The position numbers and the translations under genes were made by a program. A stretch of 64,000 bases of DNA from Nocardioides sp. 503. GTDB lineage: Bacteria > Actinomycetota > Actinomycetes > Propionibacteriales > Nocardioidaceae. The notes beneath the pieces were generated by a model that was not told the origin of the DNA, did no database searches, and saw only the letters and a list, made by a program, of their open reading frames with translations. Below, in pieces: positions 12,195 to 20,277 of the stretch (position 1 is its first letter; every line of letters starts with the position of its first letter). The stretch lies in NCBI RefSeq assembly GCF_004522095.1, contig NZ_SPUI01000002.1, positions 1 through 64,000 on the forward strand, given 5' to 3'.

Positions 12195-12304
12195 CCCAGG
12201 ACGGCCTGCCTCACACCCGTAGCAGACCGCCGTTGACATCCAGCAGTCCTGTGTAAAGTCCCACAATCATTACCAGACAGTAGGCAGGAGAGATGCCGCT
12301 CACA

Positions 12305-12310
12305 TACTCT
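12305..12310 (+). promoter_or_regulatory. Candidate -10 box (TACTCT) of the ALDH at 12317
   Basis: TACTCT is six bases upstream of ATG 12317. An alternative upstream promoter, TTGACA at 12233 with TAAAGT at 12254 (15-bp spacer), would serve the earlier ATG at 12293, whose AGGAG lies only two bases away. Confidence 0.45.
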
Positions 12311-12316
12311 CGGTAC

Positions 12317-13945
12317 ATGAGCGCCTCTGACCCCACTCCTGCCGGCGGGGTCAACCCGCTCGCCGAGGGACCCGCGGACCCCGAGCACGACCCGACCGCC
12401 GCCTACGCCCTCGAGCGGGGGTACGTCGAGTCGCTCACCGCTCGCCTCGTCGCGACGTCCGGGCAGTCCGTCCAGGTGTTCTCGCCGCTCAACGGCGCGC
12501 CGCTCGCCCACGTCCCCCAGTCCTCCGAGGCCGACGTGACCGAGGCGTTCGCCAGGGCCCGCCGCGCCCAGCGGGCGTGGGCGCAGACCCCGCTCGACCA
12601 CCGAGCCGCGCTGCTGCTGCGCCTGCACGACCTCGTCCTGGACCGCCAGGAGGAGATCATCGACCTGATCGTGTGGGAGTCCGGCAAGGCTCGCAAGCAC
12701 GCGTTCGACGAGCCGCTCCACATCGCGCTGACCGCGCGCTACTACGGCCGCACCGCCCACCAGCACCTCGACACCAAGCGCAAGCTCGGCGTCGTCCCGG
12801 GGCTCACCCGCGTCGAGGTCAACCAGGTCCCCAAGGGTGTCGTCGGCATCATCTCGCCGTGGAACTACCCCTTCACGATGGCGCTCTGCGACGGCCTGCC
12901 CGCGCTCCTGGCCGGCAACGCCGTGGTCGCCAAGCCCGACGCCCAGACGATGCTCTCCGCGCTGCTCGCCGCGCAGCTGCTCGAGGAGGCCGGCTTCCCG
13001 AAGGACCTCTGGCAGGTCGTCGCCGGCCCCGGCTCCGAGGTCGGCCCGCAGATCATCGGCCGCGCCGACTACATCTGCTTCACCGGCTCGACCGCCACCG
13101 GCAAGCTCGTGGCCCGCGGCTGCGCGGACCGCCTGATCGGCGCCTCCCTCGAGCTCGGCGGCAAGAACCCCCTCCTGGTCCTGCGCGACGCCGACCTCGA
13201 GAAGGCCGCCGAGGGCGCGGTGCGCGCCAGCTTCTCCAACGCCGGCCAGCTGTGCGTGTCGATGGAGCGGCTGTTCGTCGCCGACCAGGTCTACGACCGG
13301 TTCGTGGAGCGCTTCGTCGCCCGCACCGAGGCGATGACCCTCGGTGCCACCCTCGACTGGGGCAACGACATGGGCTCGCTCATCTCCGAGGCCCAGCTGC
13401 GCACCGTCACCGCCCACGTCGACGACGCGGTCGCCAAGGGTGCGCGGGTGCTGGCCGGCGGCCGGGCCCGCCCGGACCTCGGCCCCTACTTCTACGAGCC
13501 CACGATCCTCGAGGGCGTCACCCCCGACATGACCTGCTTCGGCAACGAGACCTTCGGCCCGGTGGTCTCGCTCTACCGCTTCCACGACGAGGCCGACGCC
13601 GTCTCGCGCGCCAACGAGGGCGACTACGGCCTCAACGGCTCGATCTACAGCCAGGACGGCGCCCGCGCCCGCGCGATCGCGCGCCACATCAAGTGTGGCA
13701 CGGTCAACATCAACGAGGCCTTCGGGGCGACGTTCGCCAGCGTGGACTCGCCGATGGGCGGCATGCGTCAGTCCGGCATGGGCCGGCGCCAGGGGAGCGA
13801 GGGGGTCCTGCGCTACACCGAGTCGCAGTCGGTCGCCACGCAGCGACTCATCCGCTTCGCTCCGATGCTCGGCATGTCCGACGAGGCCTACGGCAAGATG
13901 ATGACGGCCAACCTGCGCCTGATGAAGAAGCTCGGTCGGGCATGA
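12317..13945 (+). CDS. Aldehyde dehydrogenase, succinate-semialdehyde dehydrogenase type
   Basis: 542 residues. ALDH with Glu in LELGGKN, nucleophile Cys313 in NAGQLCVSM and a C-terminal MGGMRQSGMGRRQGSEG motif. The overall pattern is closest to actinobacterial GabD2-type succinic semialdehyde dehydrogenases, which convert succinic semialdehyde to succinate. The start at 12317 is chosen from the -10-like TACTCT six bases upstream; ATG 12293 would add eight residues. It overlaps the GMC oxidoreductase by ATGA, so the two are translated together, which suggests oxidation of an alcohol to an acid in two steps, although the substrate is not known. Confidence 0.9.
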   Translation: MSASDPTPAGGVNPLAEGPADPEHDPTAAYALERGYVESLTARLVATSGQSVQVFSPLNGAPLAHVPQSSEADVTEAFARARRAQRAWAQTPLDHRAALLLRLHDLVLDRQEEIIDLIVWESGKARKHAFDEPLHIALTARYYGRTAHQHLDTKRKLGVVPGLTRVEVNQVPKGVVGIISPWNYPFTMALCDGLPALLAGNAVVAKPDAQTMLSALLAAQLLEEAGFPKDLWQVVAGPGSEVGPQIIGRADYICFTGSTATGKLVARGCADRLIGASLELGGKNPLLVLRDADLEKAAEGAVRASFSNAGQLCVSMERLFVADQVYDRFVERFVARTEAMTLGATLDWGNDMGSLISEAQLRTVTAHVDDAVAKGARVLAGGRARPDLGPYFYEPTILEGVTPDMTCFGNETFGPVVSLYRFHDEADAVSRANEGDYGLNGSIYSQDGARARAIARHIKCGTVNINEAFGATFASVDSPMGGMRQSGMGRRQGSEGVLRYTESQSVATQRLIRFAPMLGMSDEAYGKMMTANLRLMKKLGRA

Positions 13946-15666
13946 CCGACCAGGGCTACGACTACGACGTCCTGGTCATCGGGTCGGGCTTCGGCGGCTC
14001 GGTCACCGCCCTGCGGCTGACCGAGAAGGGCTATAAGGTCGGTGTCATCGAGGCCGGCCCCCGGTTCCGCGACGAGGACTTCTCCTCGGGCACGCTCGAC
14101 GTCAAGAGCTACCTGTGGGCGCCAGCGCTGGGCATGTACGGCATCCAGCGCATCGACGCGCTGCGCGACACCCTGATCGTCGCGGGCGCGGGGGTCGGCG
14201 GCGGGTCGCTGGTCTACGCCAACACCCTCTACGAGCCGCTCCACCAGTTCTACGCCGACCCGCAGTGGGCCGGCATCACCGACTGGAAGGACGAGCTGGC
14301 GCCGTACTACGACCAGGCCAAGCGGATGCTGGGCGTGGTCGACAACCCGGTGCACACGCCGGCCGACGAGGTCATGAAGCAGGTCGCGGGCGACATGGGC
14401 GTGGCCGACACCTTCCACCCGACCCCCGTCGGCGTGTTCTTCGGCGGGCCCGGGCAGGAGCCGGGCGCGGCCGTGCCCGACCCGTTCTTCGGCGGCGAGG
14501 GCCCGACGCGCAACGCCTGCCTCAACTGCGGCGAGTGCATGTCCGGGTGTCGCCACAACGCCAAGAACACCCTGGTCAAGAACTACCTCTACCTCGCCGA
14601 GAAGCGCGGTGCGAAGGTCCTGCCCCTCACCACGGTCACCCGGCTGCGGCCCCGCGACGCCGGCGGCTACGAGGTCACGGTCAAGTTCACCAAGGCCCGT
14701 CGCGCCACCAAGCGCACGACGCGGGTGCTCACCGCCGAGCACGTCGTGCTGGCGGCGGCGTCGCTGGGCACCCAGAAGCTGCTGCACCGGATGAAGGACG
14801 AGGGCCACCTGCCCGAGCTCTCCGACCGGCTCGGCTACCTCTCGCGCACCAACTCCGAGTCGGTGCTCGGCGCCATCGCGCCCAAGGGCCACACGACCGA
14901 CTACACCCACGGGGTCGCGATCACCAGCAGCTTCCACCCCGACGAGCACACCCACGTGGAGCCGGTGCGCTACGGCAAGGGCTTCAACACCATGGCGCTC
15001 CTGCAGACCGTGCTCACCGACGGGGACGCGCCCGGCCCGCGCTGGCGCACCTGGCTCAAGGAGCTGTGGGTCCAGAAGTCCCAGGTCCGTCAGTTCTACG
15101 ACTTCAAGCACTGGTCCGAGCGCACCGTCATCGCGCTGGTGATGCAGAGCCTCGACAACTCCATCACCACCTACGGCAAGCGCAACCGGGTCACCGGCCA
15201 CTGGCGCATGACCTCGCGCCAGGGTCACGGTGCCCCCAACCCGACCTGGATCCCGGCCGCCAACGAGGCCGTACGTCGCATCGCCGGCGTCCTGGGCGGC
15301 ACGCCCGGCGGCAACATCGGCGAGCCGTTCAACATGCCGCTGACGGCCCACTTCATCGGCGGCTGCGCCATCGGCACCAGCCCTGACAACGGCGTGGTCG
15401 ACCCCTACCAGCGCGTCTTCAACTACCCCGGCCTGCACATCGCCGACGGGTCCGCGATCTCGGCCAACCTGGGGGTCAACCCCTCGCTCACCATCACCGC
15501 GCAGGCCGAGCGCGCCATGGCCCTGTGGCCCAACAAGGGCGAGGCAGACCCCCGCCCCGAGCTGGGCGCCGACTACGAGCGGCTCGCGCCCGTGCCGCCG
15601 GTGGCCCCCGCCGTCCCCGAGAGCGCCCCGGGGGCCCTGCGGCTCCCGATCGTCCAGGTCACCTGA
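13942..15666 (+). CDS. GMC-family FAD oxidoreductase, cholesterol-oxidase-like
   Basis: 574 residues. An FAD-binding Rossmann motif lies at about 12-35 (VIGSGFGGSVTALRL), followed by AGVGGGSLVYAN, and the GMC C-terminal signature is HIADGSAIS...NPSLTITAQAER. This type resembles ChoD-like proteins that neighbour guaB3 in mycobacteria. Four cysteines at 193, 196, 199 and 203 form CX2CX2CX3C, the spacing of a [4Fe-4S] ferredoxin motif, within LNCGECMSGCRHNAKNT. No secretion signal is present. The ATG overlaps the upstream ALDH stop (ATGA). The true substrate, sterol or other alcohol, cannot be determined here. Confidence 0.88.
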   Translation: MTDQGYDYDVLVIGSGFGGSVTALRLTEKGYKVGVIEAGPRFRDEDFSSGTLDVKSYLWAPALGMYGIQRIDALRDTLIVAGAGVGGGSLVYANTLYEPLHQFYADPQWAGITDWKDELAPYYDQAKRMLGVVDNPVHTPADEVMKQVAGDMGVADTFHPTPVGVFFGGPGQEPGAAVPDPFFGGEGPTRNACLNCGECMSGCRHNAKNTLVKNYLYLAEKRGAKVLPLTTVTRLRPRDAGGYEVTVKFTKARRATKRTTRVLTAEHVVLAAASLGTQKLLHRMKDEGHLPELSDRLGYLSRTNSESVLGAIAPKGHTTDYTHGVAITSSFHPDEHTHVEPVRYGKGFNTMALLQTVLTDGDAPGPRWRTWLKELWVQKSQVRQFYDFKHWSERTVIALVMQSLDNSITTYGKRNRVTGHWRMTSRQGHGAPNPTWIPAANEAVRRIAGVLGGTPGGNIGEPFNMPLTAHFIGGCAIGTSPDNGVVDPYQRVFNYPGLHIADGSAISANLGVNPSLTITAQAERAMALWPNKGEADPRPELGADYERLAPVPPVAPAVPESAPGALRLPIVQVT

Positions 15667-15671
15667 GCGAG

Positions 15672-15703
15672 CGGTCCCTGCCGCCTTCCGTCCGCAGGGA
15701 CCG
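15672..15703 (+). terminator. Hairpin terminator after the GMC oxidoreductase
   Basis: A perfect 10-bp stem CGGTCCCTGC / GCAGGGACCG with a 12-nt loop, five bases after the stop codon. Confidence 0.75.
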
Positions 15704-15807
15704 TAACCGCGCTCCGCACCCCTCGTTGGAGCAGTGGAACCGCGCCGCGATGCTCCCTGGCGCCGGTCGGTTCCGCTGGTCCAGGCGCTGCTCCCAGTGA
15801 CGTGGAC

Positions 15808-15850
15808 CACCAGGGCCCGGCCACCCTCCCTCCCCGGCCGGGCCCTGGTG
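15808..15850. terminator. Second hairpin in the GMC-PadR spacer
   Basis: A perfect 15-bp stem CACCAGGGCCCGGCC / GGCCGGGCCCTGGTG with a 13-nt loop. It is a terminator-like or other structured element. It lies in the 329-bp gene-free interval 15667-15995, in which no gene is supported. Confidence 0.7.
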
Positions 15851-15859
15851 CGTTGTGCC

Positions 15860-15886
15860 AGCCGGCGCGGCGGAGCCGCGCCGGCT
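15860..15886. other. Third hairpin in the GMC-PadR spacer
   Basis: A perfect 12-bp stem AGCCGGCGCGGC / GCCGCGCCGGCT with a 3-nt GGA loop, 9 bp after the previous hairpin. The role is unknown; it could be an additional terminator or part of a structured RNA. Confidence 0.65.
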
Positions 15887-15965
15887 CCGGCGAAACGGGT
15901 CGAGTAGGCGCGGTGCGCGGAGCGCAGGGACGCGGCCCGAACGCGTACCGAGACAGAAGTCCCAC

Positions 15966-15984
15966 TACCTTGCATTGCAAGGTA
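15966..15984. promoter_or_regulatory. Putative PadR operator
   Basis: A 9-1-9 perfect inverted repeat, TACCTTGCAtTGCAAGGTA, overlaps the -10-like TAACGT at 15983-15988, which in turn is seven bases from the PadR start codon. Its position implies autoregulation of the PadR/membrane-protein pair. Confidence 0.7.
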
Positions 15985-15995
15985 ACGTGTTCTGC

Positions 15996-16370
15996 ATGGT
16001 GTCAACGCCCGCACCCGCGGCTCGCGAGTCCCGGCTGATGCACGGAGTGCTGGAGATGTGTGTGCTCGCCGTGCTCGAGGATTCCCCGCTGCACGCCTAC
16101 GGGATCGTCCAGCGCCTGCGCGACCACGGTTTCGTCAACGCCAGCTACGGGAGCATCTACCCGCTGGTGACCCGGCTCCGCAAGAGCGGCCAGCTGGACC
16201 AGCGGCTGGAGCCGGGCAGCTCCGGCCCGGCCCGCAACGTCCTGGCGATCAACGCCGCGGGGCGAGCAGCCCTCGCGACGTGGATGGAGCAGTGGGTTCA
16301 GACGACCGAGGTCGTCGGCGCCGTCGTGGCGTCGCGACGAGACCAGGAAGCGGTGAGCAGGACATGCTGA
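15996..16370 (+). CDS. PadR-family transcriptional regulator
   Basis: 124 residues with a PadR winged-helix domain: VLEMCVLAVLEDSPLHAYGIVQRL and NASYGSIYPLVTRLRKSGQL are typical of helices 1-3 and the wing. It represses its own promoter in the usual case, and the inverted repeat at 15966 suits that. The ATG at 15996 is preferred over earlier in-frame codons because the family begins with the residues just after it and TAACGT lies seven bases upstream. Its stop overlaps the start of the membrane partner gene (ATGCTGA), a common PadR arrangement. Confidence 0.9.
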   Translation: MVSTPAPAARESRLMHGVLEMCVLAVLEDSPLHAYGIVQRLRDHGFVNASYGSIYPLVTRLRKSGQLDQRLEPGSSGPARNVLAINAAGRAALATWMEQWVQTTEVVGAVVASRRDQEAVSRTC

Positions 16371-17074
16371 CGAACGACCAGGTGCTCGACCCCCGGCTCT
16401 CGGCCTGGGTGGACGTCGTGGACTACTACTGGCAGCGCGCGACCGTCCCTCGCGGAGACCGCGAGCGACTCCGGGTCGCGCTCGAGCACGACCTCGCCTC
16501 GTCGGTGGCCGAGGGCGCCTCGGTCGAGGAGCTGGTCGCGGCCGACCCCGCCGCCTTCGCCTCCGAGGTCGCCGGTGCCGATGGCATCGAGCCGCGCGAG
16601 CTGCTCCTGCCCGACCCGCCGCTGACCGACGCGGGTCTGCTGGGCACGGTGCTCACCGGTGCGGCAGCGGGTGCGGCCACCTCGCTGGCGACGGTCTACC
16701 CGATCGGCTTCGACCTGATGGACCAGAGCTCGTTGACGTACGACCAGGAGGGCTGGGCCGCCGTCGGCATGCACGGCGTGGCAGCTCTCGTCTGCCTCGC
16801 CGCCGCGCTGGCGTCGGTGTGGTGGCGCTACCGGTTCCGGGGGCGGGTGCGCCGCACCCTCCTGCTGACGGGGGGCCTGCTCGTGGTCGGCGGACTGGTC
16901 AGCATCGCGCCCGCGATGCTGCTCGCGAGCGCGACCGGCTACAGCAGCGCCGCGCCCGTGGTGCTCGCGGAGGTCGGCATCGTGGTCGGTCTCTGCTCGC
17001 TCGGGGTCCTCGCCGCCCGGCGCCTGGTCTCGGCGTCGCAGCCACCGGGCAAGGACGACCGCCCCCCTCGATAG
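16364..17074 (+). CDS. Membrane protein paired with PadR (DUF1700/HAAS-like N-terminus)
   Basis: 236 residues. About 90 N-terminal cytosolic residues (SAWVDVVDYYWQRATVPRG...) resemble the HAAS/DUF1700-type domain of membrane partners of PadR regulators. Four hydrophobic segments follow at about 92-112, 128-150, 160-184 and 192-216, with an Arg/Lys-rich tail. It overlaps padR, so the regulator and the membrane protein probably form one signalling or stress unit. The function is not known. Confidence 0.75.
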   Translation: MLTNDQVLDPRLSAWVDVVDYYWQRATVPRGDRERLRVALEHDLASSVAEGASVEELVAADPAAFASEVAGADGIEPRELLLPDPPLTDAGLLGTVLTGAAAGAATSLATVYPIGFDLMDQSSLTYDQEGWAAVGMHGVAALVCLAAALASVWWRYRFRGRVRRTLLLTGGLLVVGGLVSIAPAMLLASATGYSSAAPVVLAEVGIVVGLCSLGVLAARRLVSASQPPGKDDRPPR

Positions 17075-17077
17075 GCT
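17072..17077 (+). promoter_or_regulatory. Candidate -10 box (TAGGCT) of guaA
   Basis: TAGGCT is separated by six bases from ATG 17084, and no Shine-Dalgarno is present. It overlaps the last codon and stop of the preceding gene. Confidence 0.6.
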
Positions 17078-17083
17078 TCGCCC

Positions 17084-18667
17084 ATGACGCAGCCCGCGGA
17101 GCACGATCTGGTTCTGGTGGTCGACTTCGGGGCGCAGTACGCGCAGCTGATCGCGCGGCGGGTGCGCGAGGCTCGGGTCTACTCCGAGATCGTGCCGCAC
17201 CACATGCCGGTCTCCGAGATGCTGGCCCGCAACCCCAAGGCGATCATCCTGTCCGGCGGGCCCGCGTCGGTCTACACGCCGGGCGCGCCGCAGCTGGACC
17301 CCGCGCTGGTCGACGGTCGGGTGCCCGTGTTCGGCATCTGCTACGGCTTCATGGCCATGGCGCAGGCGCTCGGCGGCACGGTCTCCCACACCGGCCAGCG
17401 CGAGTACGGCCGCACCGAGGTCGAGGTCCTCGAGGCGGGCACCCTGCTGGCGGCGGTGCCGCCCACGCTCACCTCCTGGATGTCGCACGGCGACGAGGTC
17501 GTGGCGGCGCCCGACGGCTTCACGGTCAACGCCCGGTCCCCGCGGGCCACGGTGGCGGCGTTCGAGCACGTCGAGCGGCAGCTCGCGGGCGTGCAGTGGC
17601 ACCCCGAGGTCATGCACAGCGAGCACGGCCAGGCCGTGCTCGAGCACTTCCTGATCGACATCGCCGGCTGCCGCCCCACCTGGACGATGGTCAACATCGT
17701 CGAGGAGCAGATCGAGACGATCCGCGCCCAGATCGGCGACCGTGGCCAGGCGATCTGCGGCCTCTCCGGCGGCGTCGACTCCGCGGTGGCCGCCGCGATC
17801 GTGCAGCGCGCGATCGGCGACCGCCTCACCTGCGTCTACGTCGACCACGGGCTGATGCGCAAGGGCGAGACCGGGCAGGTCGAGCGCGACTTCGTGGCCG
17901 CGACCGGCGTGGACCTCAAGGTCGTCGACGCCGAAAAGCAGTTCCTCGACGCGCTCGCCGGGGTCACCGACCCCGAGGACAAGCGCAAGGTCATCGGCCG
18001 CGAGTTCATCCGGGTCTTCGAGGCCGCCGAGGCCGAGATCCTCGCCGACGCGGTGTCGGGTGACGACGGCGACAAGGTCGCGTTCCTCGTGCAGGGCACG
18101 CTCTACCCGGACGTGGTCGAGTCCGGTGGGGGAGCGGGGGCGTCGAACATCAAGTCCCACCACAACGTCGGCGGCCTGCCCGACGACCTGGAGTTCGAGC
18201 TGGTGGAGCCGCTGCGCACGCTGTTCAAGGACGAGGTGCGACTCATGGGCGAGCAGCTCGGCCTGCCCGCCGAGATCGTGCACCGCCAGCCCTTCCCCGG
18301 CCCCGGCCTCGGCATCCGCATCATCGGAGAGGTGACGCGCGAGCGCCTGGACCTCCTGCGCGAGGCCGACGCCATCGCCCGCGAGGAGCTGACCCGCGCC
18401 GGCCTCGACCGCGACATCTGGCAGATGCCGGTCGTGCTGCTCGCCGACGTCCGCTCCGTCGGCGTCCAGGGCGACGGACGCACCTACGGCCACCCGGTCG
18501 TGCTGCGTCCGGTGACCTCCGAGGACGCGATGACCGCCGACTGGGCCCGCCTGCCCTACGACGTCATGGAGCGCATCTCGACCCGGATCACCAACGAGGT
18601 GGCCGAGATCAACCGCGTCACCATCGACATCACCTCCAAGCCACCCGGCACGATCGAGTGGGAGTGA
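17084..18667 (+). CDS. guaA: GMP synthase (glutamine-hydrolysing)
   Basis: Converts XMP, ATP and glutamine to GMP. 527 residues, the full-length bacterial two-domain enzyme. The class I amidotransferase domain is 1-200, with nucleophile Cys86 (GICYGF) and His173/Glu175 (QWHPEV). The ATP-pyrophosphatase domain begins at about 215 with the P-loop SGGVDSA, and the C-terminal dimerisation domain ends KPPGTIEWE. It completes the pathway begun by guaB at 2864. A TAGGCT hexamer six bases upstream suggests leaderless transcription. A hairpin follows at 18690. Confidence 0.98.
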   Translation: MTQPAEHDLVLVVDFGAQYAQLIARRVREARVYSEIVPHHMPVSEMLARNPKAIILSGGPASVYTPGAPQLDPALVDGRVPVFGICYGFMAMAQALGGTVSHTGQREYGRTEVEVLEAGTLLAAVPPTLTSWMSHGDEVVAAPDGFTVNARSPRATVAAFEHVERQLAGVQWHPEVMHSEHGQAVLEHFLIDIAGCRPTWTMVNIVEEQIETIRAQIGDRGQAICGLSGGVDSAVAAAIVQRAIGDRLTCVYVDHGLMRKGETGQVERDFVAATGVDLKVVDAEKQFLDALAGVTDPEDKRKVIGREFIRVFEAAEAEILADAVSGDDGDKVAFLVQGTLYPDVVESGGGAGASNIKSHHNVGGLPDDLEFELVEPLRTLFKDEVRLMGEQLGLPAEIVHRQPFPGPGLGIRIIGEVTRERLDLLREADAIAREELTRAGLDRDIWQMPVVLLADVRSVGVQGDGRTYGHPVVLRPVTSEDAMTADWARLPYDVMERISTRITNEVAEINRVTIDITSKPPGTIEWE

Positions 18668-18689
18668 CCGCGACCGCGCACTGACCGTT

Positions 18690-18710
18690 TGCCCCGTCGT
18701 GGGCGGGGCA
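18690..18710 (+). terminator. Weak hairpin after guaA
   Basis: A 7-bp stem TGCCCCG / CGGGGCA with a 7-nt loop, 22 bases after the guaA stop and just before the next start codon. Confidence 0.5.
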
Positions 18711-18720
18711 CCGGACCCCC

Positions 18721-19125
18721 ATGAGTCACACCCCCACGCCTCCGGCTTCCGAGGAGCCTCTCGGCGCGCTGGTGCACCGGCTGTCCGAGCAGATCCCCGA
18801 GCTGGTCCGCAGCGAGCTGCGCCTGGCGCAGACCGAGCTCGCCGAGAAGGGCAAGCGTGCCGGCATCGGCGCCGGGATGTTCGGGGCCGCGGGTCTGCTG
18901 GCGCTCTTCGGCGCCGCGACCCTGGTCGCCACGGCCGTGCTGGCGCTCGACCTCGTCCTGCCCGCCTGGGCGGCCGCGCTGATCGTGGCCGCCGTGCTGC
19001 TGGCCGCGGCGGGCCTCGTCGCGCTGCGGGGCAAGAAGGAGATCCAGACCGCCACGCCGGCGGCGCCCGAGCGGGCCATCGCCGGCGTCAAGGAAGACGT
19101 CGCCGTCGTGAAGGGACAGCACTGA
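18721..19125 (+). CDS. Phage-holin-family-like membrane protein (DUF1469 type)
   Basis: 134 residues. The N-terminal amphipathic region LVHRLSEQIPELVRSELRLAQTEL and two transmembrane segments at about 50-75 and 82-102 are typical of the actinobacterial 'phage holin family' or DUF1469 proteins. Despite the name these are chromosomal envelope proteins, and nothing phage-like is near. The TGA stop overlaps the next ATG by one base, so it is coupled with the DUF3618-like gene. Confidence 0.8.
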   Translation: MSHTPTPPASEEPLGALVHRLSEQIPELVRSELRLAQTELAEKGKRAGIGAGMFGAAGLLALFGAATLVATAVLALDLVLPAWAAALIVAAVLLAAAGLVALRGKKEIQTATPAAPERAIAGVKEDVAVVKGQH

Positions 19126-19373
19126 TGTCGAGCAACGGAAGCACCCCCGAGCAGCTCGAGGCCGACATCGCGCGGCAGCGTGAGGCGCTCGCCGAGACCG
19201 TGGACGCCCTGCACCAGCGCCTCGACGTGAAGTCCCGCGCGCGGGGCAAGGCCGCCGAGCTCAAGGGCCGCGCCACCACGGCCGACGGCTCGCCGCGTCC
19301 CGACCTCCTCGCCGGCGCCGCGCTCGCCGCGGTCCTGGTCGTCGCCCTCGTCGTGTGGCGTCGCCGCCGCTGA
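19125..19373 (+). CDS. DUF3618-like small membrane protein
   Basis: 82 residues. An N-terminal coiled-coil-like segment (QLEADIARQREALAETVDALHQRLD) is followed by a C-terminal transmembrane helix and an RRRR tail. This pattern is typical of DUF3618. It overlaps the upstream gene by one base and forms an envelope gene group with the genes at 18721 and 19449. Confidence 0.8.
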   Translation: MSSNGSTPEQLEADIARQREALAETVDALHQRLDVKSRARGKAAELKGRATTADGSPRPDLLAGAALAAVLVVALVVWRRRR

Positions 19374-19394
19374 CGTCGTACCACTCCTCGTCCC

Positions 19395-19433
19395 ACCCAG
19401 TCCCTCCATCCAGTCCTTCCACCCAGTCCCCGA
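19395..19433. repeat. Three tandem 13-bp repeats
   Basis: Three imperfect units ACCCAGTCCCTCC, ATCCAGTCCTTCC and ACCCAGTCCCCGA lie in the spacer upstream of the gene at 19449. They may vary in number between strains; no function is apparent. Confidence 0.8.
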
Positions 19434-19448
19434 TCCAAGGAGCACCCC

Positions 19449-19715
19449 ATGAAGAAGTTCCCCCTCCTCGTCGCCGCCGGCGTCGGCTACGTCCTCGGCG
19501 CCAAGGCCGGCCGCGGCCGCTACGAGCAGATCCGCACGGGCGCGCAGAAGATCGCCGAGAACCCCACCGTGCAGTCCGCCACGCACAAGGCCTCCGAGGC
19601 GGTCGCGACCCAGGCCGCCGCCGCGGCCGACGTCGCCAAGGAGAAGGTCACCGACGTGGCTTCCGCCGCAGCCGACAAGGTGCGTCACGAGACGTCGATC
19701 AACCCGGCTCCGTAA
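19449..19715 (+). CDS. YtxH-like small protein
   Basis: 88 residues. An N-terminal hydrophobic stretch with the GYVLGAKAGRGRYEQI pattern typical of YtxH-like proteins is followed by an Ala/Val/Lys-rich amphipathic helix. It is probably membrane-attached by its N-terminus. An AAGGAG ribosome binding site lies upstream. It shares context with the preceding holin-like and DUF3618-like genes. Confidence 0.75.
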   Translation: MKKFPLLVAAGVGYVLGAKAGRGRYEQIRTGAQKIAENPTVQSATHKASEAVATQAAAAADVAKEKVTDVASAAADKVRHETSINPAP

Positions 19716-19744
19716 CCGACCCACATCTCGCGGAGGGAGCCGTC

Positions 19745-20017
19745 ATGCCGGCCGACGAGAAGCCAGGTCCCAGCGTCAAGGACGACGAGCTCTACGAGAA
19801 GCTCCGCGACGAGGGCAACAGCAAGGAGAAGTCGGCGCGCATCGCCAACGCGGCCGCCGGCTCGTCCCGCTCCCAGGTCGGGAAGAAGGGCGGCGAGTCC
19901 GGGTCGTACGACGACTGGACGGTCGACGACCTGCGCAAGCGTGCCGCCGAGCTGGACATCGAGGGCCGCTCGTCGATGACCAAGGAGGACCTGATCGACG
20001 CCCTCCGCCACCACTGA
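19745..20017 (+). CDS. Small protein with Rho_N-like C-terminal domain
   Basis: 90 residues. The C-terminal half, WTVDDLRKRAAELDIEGRSS followed by MTKEDLIDALRHH, fits the SAP-like Rho termination factor N-terminal helix-extended loop-helix fold, a nucleic-acid-binding module. The N-terminal half (DELYEKLRDEGNSKEKSARIANAAAG) is typical of DUF7218-like actinobacterial proteins. GGAGG lies seven bases upstream of the ATG. The role is unknown. Confidence 0.75.
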   Translation: MPADEKPGPSVKDDELYEKLRDEGNSKEKSARIANAAAGSSRSQVGKKGGESGSYDDWTVDDLRKRAAELDIEGRSSMTKEDLIDALRHH

Positions 20018-20067
20018 GCCGCACCGCGGGCTGACTGCCGCACGCGCGTCCGGGGTACCGGCCGACC

Positions 20068-20277
20068 ATGGAGAACGAGAAGCTGGAAGCAGTTCAGGCC
20101 GTCGTCGACCGCGTGACCTCGTGGCAGGACGGTGCGACCGAGGGGACCGTCGCCGAGGAGCTCCGCAAGGGGGCCACCGAGGTCGGCGTCGACCTCTCCG
20201 ACGACGACATCGCCAAGCTGGCGGACGCGATCGAGTCGCGCCACGGTGCCGTGCACGCCTCGGAGGTCCTGTCCTGA
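20068..20277 (+). CDS. Hypothetical 69-residue protein
   Basis: Acidic, helical and soluble, with no recognised family. The sequence ends in the stop that overlaps the next candidate start (CTGA). Codon use is typical, with GC-rich third positions, which supports it being real. Confidence 0.6.
   Translation: MENEKLEAVQAVVDRVTSWQDGATEGTVAEELRKGATEVGVDLSDDDIAKLADAIESRHGAVHASEVLS

Noticed and set aside
18721..19125. Prophage remnant suggested by the holin family name
   Set aside because: No other phage-like gene, integrase or attachment repeat is nearby; the family is chromosomal in actinobacteria.
19395..19433. CRISPR-like array
   Set aside because: The units are 13 bp, adjacent, without spacers, and no cas gene is present. 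No CRISPR array was found anywhere in the window.
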